Shown one piece after another: positions 48,533 through 59,284 of a stretch of 64,000 bases of DNA (position 1 is its first letter; each line of letters begins with the position of its first letter). Below the pieces are notes generated by a model, which was given only the letters and a program-made list of their open reading frames with translations, was not told the DNA's origin and did no database searches. The stretch lies in contig OY987251.1 in NCBI GenBank assembly GCA_963920765.1, forward strand, positions 250,501 through 314,500. The letters are read 5' to 3'. A program made the position numbers and the translations under genes. Source of the stretch: Ulota crispa. Lineage: Eukaryota; Streptophyta; Bryopsida; Orthotrichales; Orthotrichaceae.

Positions 48533-48913
48533 TCACCTAATTGCCCAATCATAGTTGTATCCATTAAGGAAAACTAGTAGGAAACTAAAAATAGATGTAA
48601 ATTTGGAAATTGTGAAATTGACAACTTGCTCATCCAACTTTAGTCTATATATCTCAAACAAATTGAAAAGATTTTCTTGTGACATGAATGGTAAAACTTG
48701 TGCTACACTAGTTATGCTACAAATAAAAAAGTACTTGTCTGTCAAAAGACGACATTGCCAACCAAAATATTTATTCAAAATCTCACATGAATGTAATCTC
48801 CTCATAGAGCAACTCAATGCTATACAAGCTCTACCACCTAAAACCTGAAAAGATGCTCTTGAAGAAATACCTAAAACATCTGTAGAAGCTCTTCCATTCA
48901 AAACAAATCTCAA
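48533..48913 (-). pseudogene. Unrecognised minus-strand ORF split by the neighbouring element
   Basis: An open frame of 126 codons reads LNGRASTDVLGISSRASFQV, then LGGRACIALSCSMRRLHSCE and a hydrophobic C-terminal part. Its upstream side ends at the insertion point of the 4.9-kb element at 48938-53829. On the far side of that element the same strand offers an ATG at 53856-53858 in a frame that leads to the target site (MGSNATSKSY). One TAA would then separate the two parts. The ORF may be a host gene interrupted by the element, or chance. No family is recognised. Confidence 0.3.
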
Positions 48914-48929
48914 AATTTCTTAGAGGTTG

Positions 48930-48938
48930 TAGCTCTTG
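48930..48938 (+). repeat. Left target-site duplication (TAGCTCTT)
   Basis: TAGCTCTTG occurs here and again at 53830-53838, flanking the element on both sides in the same orientation. Eight bases are enough for the hAT superfamily; the ninth may be part of the element end. Confidence 0.75.
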
Positions 48939-50064
48939 CAACAATGCTAGAGTGTGAGCGGGGAGCAACAAGCGTTGAGCGTTGAGCAGTGAGAAGTTGG
49001 ATTTGAGTAGTGAAAATTCATGTCTTACTAAAAATAACATATTTTAGAGCATTATTAAGTGAATTTGGGCCAAAAAATAGTAGTGGATAAATTATTAAAA
49101 TGGAAAGATTATTAAATAAAATTGGAAGAAGAGAGCTTTCATGAACTCATCCAATGTTCAAATAAGGTCACTAAAGGTAGAAATGGTAGAAACTATACTT
49201 TATGCACATGAAAGAAACTTTGAACCACATGAAAAATAAATTTCAATCATTCATGATAAAAAACATTCATCCAATCATCCATCCAAGTATCATCTAAGTA
49301 TCATCCAATGAATGAGATTTTGATGCAAATTTTGGATACAAAATGAATAGGCTTGCAAAAATATGAAATTAAGATAACCTCTTTAGCTTCCAAAGAGACT
49401 TCAAGCTATGATATACTAACATTTACAAATTCACTTGCACACTACAAACTTCCTTTTTAGAACCAATAAGGTCTCACATAAGTTGCCATGTGAATTGTCA
49501 ACGGCTAAACAACTAGATGTATATGCAAATTTTTGAATTTTAGATGGCCTTTATGGATTTTGAAAAGGCTGCAGGCTATGATAAACTCACACTTACAAAT
49601 TTGTTGGCACATATTATACCCCCTCTTTGGTTCTAAAGAGGTATCAAGGGAGTTGCCATGAGATTTTTCAAAGACTAAAAAGTTGAATTAGTAAATATAA
49701 ATATGATACAATGACAACCTCCACAAACTCAAAGGAGGCTTTAACCATAACAAACTCATGCTTTCAAATTCCGGTCCTCCATTTTAAAATCTAGTAGGTC
49801 ACAAAAAGACAAGATTGCAATGTATAAAAAACAAAACTTAAACTAACAACCTTAAGAACAATGCATACTAAGCCTCCTAAGAATCCCAAAGAAGCTTGGG
49901 TCTACAAGATAAGTTTGTTTGACTAAGAATATGGTCAATTGATTACTCCAAATGTGCTTTTGGTATTCCTTGACAAAAACAATGATACAGAGCAATAACT
50001 ATAACTACTTATGCACATTAAAAAAACAAATTGAAAAACAATATTGATTTGCAACAATTGGTGC

Positions 50065-50065
<1 letters not shown>

Positions 50066-50099
<34 letters not shown>
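50066..50099. repeat. (TA)n microsatellite
   Basis: About 15 uninterrupted TA units. Confidence 0.95.
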
Positions 50100-50101
<2 letters not shown>

Positions 50102-50679
50102 GTATTTTAATTTTATGAATTGATTATGCAATCAAGGCTCCTTTGCAATCTAAAATGAGAAATCTAATATAGTGAATTTTTTTGGTCTCTTATTGCAATC
50201 TAATATAATTCCGTATCATGCAAAACACTAATTCACTCTATATACAATTATGACTAATTATCCCAATGAACAATACTCCTTAATTGTCACTTCCTTAAAT
50301 CTCTTAAACCTTGCATAAACAAGGACAATTTAGCACCATAGAAATCATGGTTCATTTAAAAAACTCTCTATAGTATTTTTGGCAATTCTATATGAACAAT
50401 TTGAAATGCTGGATTAAACTTTGAGCCTTCTACTTTAGGTGGCTTTTACGACTCATTTCTAAACAACAAAATAGTATCCTAGAACTCTACTACACGTTAG
50501 ATTGATTCCTAGTTCCACTAAGCTAAGTTTTCACAAGCTAAAGAATTCACACAATAAAGGCAACTTGGAACCTAGACAGAGTTCTAACCATTATTGTAAT
50601 GTTGTAACTTTCTAAAACACTCAAAGTTTATAATGTTTACCTTAAAGTCTCCAAGTTCAATAAATGTCAAAGAAGCCAA

Positions 50680-52340
50680 GCTTGACCTTTGTAGTAATTA
50701 CTTGAAGAGAGTTCTATTTCAACAATTATTATTTTGACAATTACATGCTAAGGTAAATTGTATAGAATCTTAAATAATATTGGTTTTCATATGTTTTTGC
50801 AACTCAAAACATTTTTAACCAAGCACGTTCAAAGCAATCTTTATTATTTTGCAAAATTGAGTAGTGGCCTCTAGGGACCAACTCGGAACCTAAATCGGGT
50901 ATATAGAGGTTCAACTAATTTGTGCTTTGAACAAAGTTTCATTTTCATTGGCTAAACAAGCACTTTATTTATTTGTTTATTTGTTTATTTTATTATTCAT
51001 TGCAGTTCTTTTTTTTGCTTTTTACAAATTTGGTTAGTGTGTTGCAAGACCCTATTTGGAACCCAAGAGCCCTATTTGTGCTTGTCATGTGTTTTGTAAA
51101 GGGCTCTTTGGATTCCAAAGAGCCCCCATTAACAAATTATTATTATTAAATTTTCCCATTTTTTTCTTAGGTTTTTCACCAATTTTTTTTGTTCTTTATA
51201 TTTTACAGATTGGTTGCTGTGACTTAGGACCCTCTTTGGAACCTAAAAGCCCTATTTGTGCTTGTCACAATTTTGTAAAGGGCTCTTTGGATTCCAAAGA
51301 GCCCTTATTAACAAGTTATGTACTACTTTTTGCAATTTTTCTTAAGTTTTTTACCATTTTTATTTTTATTTTTTAATTTTACGGATTGGTTGGTGTGACT
51401 AAAGACCCTCTTTGAAACCCAAGACCCCTATTTGTGCTTGTCACAATTTTGTAAAAGAATCATAAAAAATGTTGAAATTGCACAATGTATGAAATCTCAA
51501 GAACAATTAGTGTTTTTAATTAAGAAACTTAGTTATATTTGCTAAATGTGATGAATTTGAATTGTTTAATTCAATGTAATGATTGTATGGACTTGGCAAT
51601 AAAATAACAAATTTGGCACTTATGTTTGTAGAAAGGTCAATTAAGTTGGTTTTAGCCTTGATTTTAGCATATATAACTAAGTTTGTTAATAAATCACTAA
51701 TTATTCTTCAATTTTCATACATTGTGCAATTCCGACATATTTTATGACTCTTTCACAAAACTGTGACAAGCACAAATAGGAGTCTTGGATTCTGAAAAGG
51801 GTCCTAAGTCACACCAATCAATCCGTAAAATATAAAAAACAAAAAAACAAATTGGTGAAAAACTTAGGAAAAATTGGGAAAAAAATAATATTTAATATAT
51901 TAATGACGGCTTTTTGGAATCCAAAGAACCCTTTATAAAACCCATGACAAGCACAAATAGGGCTCTTGGGTTTCGAAGAGGGTCTTGCAATATAGCAACC
52001 AAATTTGCAAAAAGCAAAAAAAAGAACTGCAATGAAAAATAAAATAAACAAATAAATAAAATGCTTGTTTAGCCAACAAAAATGAAACTTTGTTCAAAGC
52101 ACAAATTAGTTGAACCTCCATATACCCAATTCAGGTTCCGAGTTGGTCCCTAGAGGCTACTACTCAATTTTGCAAAACATTAAAGACTACTTTGAACGTG
52201 CTTGGTTAAAAATGTTTTGTTTTGCAAAAACATATGAAAACCAATATTATTTAAGATTCTATACAATTTACCTTAGAATGTAATTGTCAAAATAATAATT
52301 GTTGAAATAGAACTCTTGTCAAGTAGTTACTACAAAGATC
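50680..52340. repeat. Large foldback nested in the hAT-like element
   Basis: The left arm (50680-51550) and right arm (51655-52340) are inverted copies around a spacer of about 100 bp. Landmarks present in both senses are gagttctatttcaacaatta, gcctctagggaccaactcgg, atttgtgctttgaacaaagt and attgcacaatgtatgaaa. The left arm is longer because a block of about 181 bp is present three times (near 51048, 51229, 51409) but only twice in the right arm. Frames such as 51056-51376 and 51818-52051 are made by this repeat and are not genes. Confidence 0.85.
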
Positions 52341-53839
52341 AATGATGAAGTTTGGAGAGGTTTTTGCACCAATTGATTTCACATTTGTTATTGCATTTTT
52401 TGAGATTACTGTGTTTGTGTTAAACTTGGTCTTATGCCTAAATTTTTTTGTAACATTTTGAATTGAAAATCACTTACTAAAAAGTTAAAATGAGAAGCTT
52501 CAAGAAAGTTCTCATATAAAGCCATTATTTCATAAGTTTTTATCTTCTACATAAAAATAAATTTCAAAATGTAAATGGTGGAGCTATAGATTTTAGCTGG
52601 CTTTAGAAAAAAAAAAAATGGAGGAATTGGCTAATAATTGTGATTTTGACAATCTTGATTAACTTAGGGTCACTTTTAAAAAATGTGAAATGAAAGGCAG
52701 TACGTAGTAGTCATTGGCAGCATTTGCTATACCATTTTGAAGTCCTCAAGATGTTTGATTTTTAACTTTAATCCATTCTTCATTTAATGGTATTGTGACC
52801 ATGCCAAATGTTCTCTTAGGGTTTTCAATTGCCTCAATGTGTCTCCAAAGAGTTTATAAACTAGCAATATATTTATGTTTTTACTAATACTTTCTAAATT
52901 TTATAATCAATCACAATGAAAAACAGTTCAATTTTTTTTACATTCTTCTTATTTGATAAAGAATTAGAAAATGTCTTAGCATTTTCAATATGATAAATTT
53001 GTAAATGAAGGGAATTGTAGTGAATTTTGTGTTTCTAATGATTTGGCAAGTTTATTCAATTTTGAAGTTTTTACCAAAATTTATTTTTTGATTAAATATT
53101 TGCTCAAATTTTGTTTGAAAATGTTTACAATATATGAAAAGAAATACTATATCAACATTCAAAAGTATCAAAGAGGTAATAAAAAAGTGTACTTTCATTG
53201 TAAAATTTGAGATATAAATTCAAATTTCTTCTTATTGGGATTATAAAATTTATTTCATTGCTATTATTGTAGACTTGTATCCTCAAAATTTGAATGTGTT
53301 CAAAATTGCAAATTAAAAATTAAGGATTTTGGATTCTTTTGAATTGAGAGTACAACAAAAATATGATAATAATATATGAAAGGTTCAATGTTTATTTATT
53401 CTTGATATTCTTTTTCTTGAAATAGTTAGTGTTGTAAGAAATCTTAGACTTGATTTTTTTTCTTTCAAAGAGTGGGTATTAATGAAATTTTGTATTTTTT
53501 GGTTTTGAATAGTCTCCATTGATTTTTTTATAATGTATCGTCCTAAATGAGTTTCCATCATAATGGTTGTCCTATTTTCATCTACATTCATCCATTTCAT
53601 TTTCATCAAGTTGGTATCATTTTTCATTGTTTGTATCAATGGATGAATTTCAAATATCATCCAAAATTTCTATTCATGTAGTGATATTTTTGCATATTTA
53701 CAAACGTATGAAAATCACCAAAATATCAGTTTTAATTTTTCAATTTTCATGAAAAGTTTGCCCATTGCTCAATGCTCACAACTCATTGCCCAATGCTCAT
53801 TGCTCCCTGCTCACACTTTAGCAACCCTGTAGCTCTTGG

Positions 53840-55310
53840 AGGTGGCATTGGAACCCATGGGCCATCTTGCAAAAATGACAAGATTACAAATAAGTTAAAA
53901 CTTGATATACACACGTTTTTTCTCATTTCAAGGCTCGTTAACTAACGTTGCATCTTAATTTCTACTTTTCACCAAAAAGATAATAAAAAAAGCTTTTCAA
54001 AAATGAATATAGGCTTCTAATGTTTGCCTTACAGCAATGAAGTGTTAATTCTCACAATTATTTCATAATAGTTCAACAAATACTAATGTTTAAACTTGTT
54101 AATAAATGTTCTATTTCTTTAGAAATGAGAGCATCAATTTTTATTAATAAATATCCTTACTTCTTTTGGAATTAGAGCATCAATTTTGGATTATATTATC
54201 TAAAACAAGTTTATGTACCCATTGTACCAATGGAGGCAACAACCTGACTCAAATTAAATTCTTAGTGTAAATCCATTTATGCATGTACCTCTCTCTTCCT
54301 TATTAATCCTTCACTAAAAGGACTCAATGTCAATCACTTTACGCATGTATCCCTCTCTCCCATTTTGGATAGTCACTAGAAGTTACATCACAATATTCTC
54401 TTTAAAATGAGCAATTTTACTAAAACCCTAAAGTGGAGGGATTCTTTTATATATATAGAAATCTATTAAAACATATGTAAAAATGAAAGGAATCATAATG
54501 AGTTACGTGTCATTGAACTATCAAAGACATATTCACTTCCAAGGGATCCAAATTTAGAGTCTCACATATACTTTGATATTTATCATATTTATGTAAGTCT
54601 TTGTAATATCAAAATTAAGACCACTTTTAGATTGGAATTTAGATAATTTAGAAGAATTTACATTCAGTGTTTTACAACAAATATAGTTTTAAAATATGTA
54701 AATGCACAAACTTAAATAATCTTTTTGTTTGAGAGTTAAGCGTACTTTGTAAATAATTTCATCCCATAAAGTGAAAAATCAAGCCAACATAAATAATAAA
54801 TATCATTTTATGATGAGGTGAGTGAAAGCAAGATGAAGAAACACATGAACCTCAGAAGGTGCATTGGCCTCAAAAATGATAATCTTTAGCAATAATTTTC
54901 ACAAGTTACCTTGATGGACTCTGATTTGGCAATGCTTGCACAACAACCCAAAATGTACAATCTGGAACAAAATTAAAATAAAGTTAACATAAATTTTGAG
55001 TACACAACATAGCATTGTTCAAATGAAATTATTTGTTTGAATGAAAAAGAGAGTCAGGACATTTTGCAACTGCTAGATATTAAGAAATCAACAAGAAAAT
55101 TTCCAAGGTTAACCAACATCTTCACGAGTATGTGAGATAAGTTTCTCTTGTGATGCACTGACACCAATACAAGTGGTCTTCTTCACTAGTTAATACTTCA
55201 AATGATTGAACTCCCTTTTCTACCAAAAAGGTTAAATGATATGACTCTTTATTCTACAAAAACTCTTAAGATGGCTTGATACCCATGCTCAACAAGGTTC
55301 TACAAGAATT
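53840..55310. other. Non-coding stretch
   Basis: AT-rich sequence between the hAT-like element and the DnaJ pseudogene. One short minus-strand exon-like piece (about 54904-54963, flanked by AG and GT) reads IVHFGLLCKHCQ; nothing more supports it. Confidence 0.4.
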
Positions 55311-55319
55311 CAAAGCATT

Positions 55320-58300
55320 TCACAATTCACTGGATCTCCAAACTTTTGACAACCAACACCATGGATACCTCAACAAAAGACTCATCAAAAAGATTTGGCC
55401 CAATATTCTCAGTGCTTCAGAGTGTTGCAGTAGCTTCTTTGGTTCAATGCTTGGATCAAGCAAAACTTGCAAACCACAAAAACTCCATTCAACACTTAGA
55501 ATCTCTCACAAGAAATTTTCCAAAAACATGTGCATATTCTCATTTCCATTTTTAGTGACCTCTGTTATGGCAACAACAACACAACTACTAGAAAAAAATG
55601 CTTTAAAGCAAAGTGCATGGTGTTGGATTGAGTACTAAGGTATGCAAAATGCTCAGAGAGAAATACCATTTGGCAAACGTGCAAGAGAGTACACTCGATG
55701 TCAGCAACATTGAGCTTCCACATATTGTCTAGCATCATCTTTTGCTTGGTCTCTAAATAGGCTTCCATGGATTGCTCCCCAAGTCCTCCCTCTTGCACTT
55801 GCTTTTGGATATCTCCTTGCATCTGCATCAATTGAACTGCACTTGCCAATTCCAAATCAAACAATCTCTATCCTTATCAGCGCACAGACATACAGACTTG
55901 CCATTTGGTTTGGCCAAACACACAATCTCAAAAATAAGAAACTTTCTATGAAAACAAAATATGCATTAATACAGCACTTCAACTGACAATGCTTTGTAAT
56001 TACTTGCAATTGGTGAAACCTATGACTTCATTTGATGACCTTTGCCACGCATCTACTCTATCACATATGGCACTTGTAGAGAAACCAACTTTTTGCCAAG
56101 TTCCTTGGCACCTTGTCTTTGGTAGATGTACCCAATGGTCTGCAACATCACTTTTTTGAAAGCTATGTATTCCAAATTCCAACATGCCAAAAACAACACA
56201 AAGACATTACAATGATGAAATAAAACCTTCATACATTTAGGGAAAATAATAGAAAAGTCACAAATTTTAAAGAAGAAACTAGAGTTAACTCATTACAAAG
56301 AGATTGGCAGTTTGAAGACTCACAAGATTCCTTCAACTATTCTCTTTCATCTTTAGCCCGCTGATTGTATTTTGCTTAGTTTCCTTCCATAAAAGGCTAG
56401 ATATGCCCTAATAGTTTTTTAGCAAGTTTTGTCTCCCTTTGTTTTTGGACGACTTGTTTGAAGTGAAAACCCAGAAGAAAATGAGGATAATCTGAGAGAT
56501 TAATAAGTACAGATAAATCACACAATAGGACAATTTTTGAGTTTCTAAATATCGTTTCCGATCATTTCTTTACAACTCAAAAGGATACAATTAATACTCA
56601 TGTTATGAAGCTTATCACATTCTAGAAAACACAGTGTTCATCATGTTAGAAGTCTGGTAAATAACTTTTGAGCAATGAAGAAAATATAAACAACAATCCT
56701 GAACTCTTGAGTAGCTCTTACAAGAGATGAGATGATCACCTTCATATTGCCCTAAACTTTGTTGATATCAATATTTTGCTCAAAATCCATTCTTGCTATC
56801 AATTCCAATGCCAGCTGATATAACCAACAAAAGAAACAGATTAGTTAGAATGCCTTATACCATATTATAATAACTTAAGATGTTGGAATATTGAACAACA
56901 AAAGCACAAAATTTCACCAGTAACACTCCAACTCAAAGTGAATTACTTTGATTATCAAGTAATTTTATATGTTCTTGACCTACTAAGCTATTGCTCTTTG
57001 ATGGAAACACACAAACCAAGACTCTTGTTCCAAGTTTCTATCAACTTTTTTGTTGTCTTAATTAGTGTTTGATAGTATGAAATGAAGCATGACAAAAGAA
57101 AAAAACAAATGTTGATAACTATAGATTGCCAATGGTTAGCAAATCTTTGTATCTGACCAAAATAATCTTCAAATGCGTCGCTACCAAAACATCATTCCAA
57201 AAACAGCTCCTTGGTCTATCATTGACTCCTTGATTTTCAACAAGAAGTAATACATCTTTGCATTAGGATTTTTAGCAACACTCAACCTTTCAAATGAAAA
57301 TAAAGACACTCTCATGAAGCATATTTCTCATTGTAATGCTTCCCATTAAATTCTTGAATTAGCCACAAATATAGTGCCATGCAAGTCTACATTGGTCTTA
57401 AGAGCCCACGCCTACAACTACAAACACATCTTATTCCAATTCGCCTTTTGTTTCTAAGCAGCTTGTAATGTGTGGGGATTTTTAGGGCTGTGTAGCAACA
57501 ATACATGGAGGTAATGCTAAAAGTAAGAGAAACAAAAAGAAAACATGTACAATGATAATCCTTGCTTTTTGAGCTTGTCATAGCTCTCCTTTTGCTAGAG
57601 GTCACTCAGTACTTGATATGCCTCTACCAATGCCTGGAAAAATCACCGTCATTAGTCTATGATTTGTACATAACCAAAAATTAGCTTAAAAGCTGGATAA
57701 CGACTCACTGCTCATACAACATTTTGTTTGGCAGAGACAAACACACACTCAATATGCAAAATGTGTGCTGAAAACTTTGTGTCTTCAACTTAAAACAACA
57801 TTTTTCACTACTTGAAACTCCTTGGCAACTTTTGGATTACTTAGATTCTTTTGTCAGGATGCACTTGCTTGCATAAGAATTGAGAAAAATAGAAGACAAA
57901 GAGTCAATTAAACTTTGTCTCCTAATACAAAACAAAATAAAACAAAAGACACATATTTTCTCACTTCTCCTCCTCTAATCATCATCAACCTAGTGTTCTC
58001 AACAAACTTGTTAGAAACCAGCTCATCAAAACATGAAATATAGAATTAGAGACCATGAAATTTGCATAGAAAACACACTTAAGGTTGTCATTTTAGTAAC
58101 TCTTGGCTGCTAATGCAACTACAGGGATTCAATGCAGGTGAATAAAAATTAAGTGTAGAATTCACAAGGAGCACATTATGCTTTGCTCAATTGAGGTTAA
58201 CACGGCAAACTTGCCAGAGGTTGTTCCCTAACATCTCTTCTAGTGCCAAGATCCTAGAAATAAAGAGCAAGAGAACAATAGAAAATTATACAATACACAA

Positions 58301-58470
58301 ACACATATAGACACAGTCACACTATCATGAAAAAAAAATCTTTCTAACTATAACCAAAGTAAAATCAGGTAAGAAAATCTAACATGTACATAATGAGCCT
58401 TCTTGATATCTGCAGGAGTGGCATCTAACTTGACCCCAAGAACATTGTAAAACGCAATATCCTTCACCAT
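55320..58470 (-). pseudogene. DnaJ / DnaJ-X domain protein, nine-exon pseudogene
   Basis: Minus strand, introns kept. Exon 1 (58470-58390) MVKDIAFYNVLGVKLDATPA then DIKKAHY; exon 2 (about 57878-57812) QVHPDK, frameshift, SNPKVAKEFQ; exon 3 (57633-57551) ALVEAYQVLSD, stop, QKESYDKLKKQG. These give a complete J-domain with the HPD motif that stimulates Hsp70. Exon 4 (57228-57153) MIDQGAVFGMMF, frameshift, FEDYFGQ; exon 5 (56814-56740) LALELIARMDF; exon 6 (56453-56324) VVQKQRETKLAKKLLGHI; exon 7 (56162-56004) [20 protein letters not shown]; exon 8 (55842-55667) KMMLDNMWKLNVADIECTLL then HVCQM; exon 9 (from 55466) VLLDPSIEPKK and EALRILGQIF. Exons 4-9 are the DnaJ-X region of plant proteins like Arabidopsis At1g77020. 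There are at least seven stops (for example 57597, 56754, 56399) and two frameshifts. Three acceptors read CAA and one donor reads AT. Splice phases otherwise agree. It is an old duplicated copy, not a processed one. Confidence 0.85.
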
Positions 58471-58668
58471 CTTTACCAAGAAATCTCACAACAAGAGCAA
58501 CTTCTCAATCCTAACAAAAAAAAAATCAACAATCAAAACCAGACTCAGAACACGCAAAACCTTTCAAAAATCACCTTAGCAAAGCATATTTGTTACTGCA
58601 CCAAGGTAATCATCTTACATCTACTAAATGAATGGCAAAATGACAATACTCGTATACGTTAGGTACAA

Positions 58669-59279
58669 GGGTGAAAGCACACTACAATCGCCCCTCCAAA
58701 GGTCCAAAAATTGATACAAAATGTACACATTTGGTACAAAATTTACAAATTTTGATACTAATTGGAGCCAAAATATCAATTTAAACCAAAATGCAATGGT
58801 GACCCATTTGAATCAAAAGGCCTTATTGTGAATTTTTAAATTAAAAAATATATAAAAAAATTTTAAAGCCAATTTTTAGGCCTTGTACTCAAATCAAACA
58901 TTTACAAGGATAGCTTCTTATAAAGATTTATAAACCCAAAATAATTGCTAAGGTATAGTACCTAAACATTAGGACAATGAATTTAACTTTTTGAATTGCA
59001 AGAATCAAATCCAAAAGTTGACCAAAAAAGTACAAACAAGGTACATCTAAATTTGTGATAGTATAAAACTTTCATGTTTGTATTTTATACATTAAATTCA
59101 TAGATGCAAGTCAAGTTTTGTTTTGCCATTTGCAATTTATCCAAGATTTCAGACTCCAAATAGTTTAGTTTTATTTTAAAAAGCAACCACAACTATAGTA
59201 AAATTCACTCCAAACTTCCATTCTTTGTAGAAATTGTGCCATGACTACAAATTTGTACAATTATAGTGTGCTTTCACCC
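58669..59279. mobile_element. 611-bp element with 20-bp terminal inverted repeats
   Basis: The left end gggtgaaagcacactacaat pairs with the right end attatagtgtgctttcaccc with one mismatch. ACAA stands directly outside both ends, a possible 4-bp target duplication. The inside is AT-rich and without a gene. It lies 200 bp upstream of the first exon of the DnaJ pseudogene, in what would have been its promoter. Confidence 0.75.
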
Positions 59280-59284
59280 ACAAG

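Larger units (their letters stand above)
48939..53829. mobile_element. 4.9-kb hAT-like non-autonomous element
   Basis: The right end, reverse-complemented, starts CAGGGTTGCTAAAGTGTGAG; the left end starts CAACAATGCTAGAGTGTGAG, followed in both by C(A/G)GGGAGCAA. So 15 of the first 20 bases pair, and similarity continues through the gagc-rich stretch for 50 bp. The element is flanked by an 8-bp duplication (TAGCTCTT), the size made by hAT transposases, and CAGGG is a usual hAT terminus. Inside there is a large foldback (50680-52340) and a TA microsatellite. No transposase was recognised; open frames inside (for example 53385-53660) show no hAT dimerisation motif. It would have been moved in trans. 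Confidence 0.75.

Noticed and set aside
48555-48848. Plus-strand 97-codon frame
   Set aside because: Overlaps the minus-strand frame and has no features of its own.
51056-52121. Frames with the repeated phrase KSPICACH
   Set aside because: They come from the 181-bp tandem units of the foldback and appear on both strands.
53385-53660. Met/Lys-rich 91-codon frame inside the hAT-like element as possible transposase
   Set aside because: No hAT dimerisation or catalytic motif is seen; composition fits AT-rich chance sequence.
55276-55638. Plus-strand 120-codon frame
   Set aside because: It is the opposite strand of DnaJ pseudogene exons 8-9; the minus strand shows clear family similarity.
55320-58470. 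Stops in the DnaJ gene being repaired by RNA editing
   Set aside because: U-to-C editing is known in organelles of some plants, not nuclear genes, and could not repair TGG-to-TAG, the frameshifts or the splice-site changes seen here.
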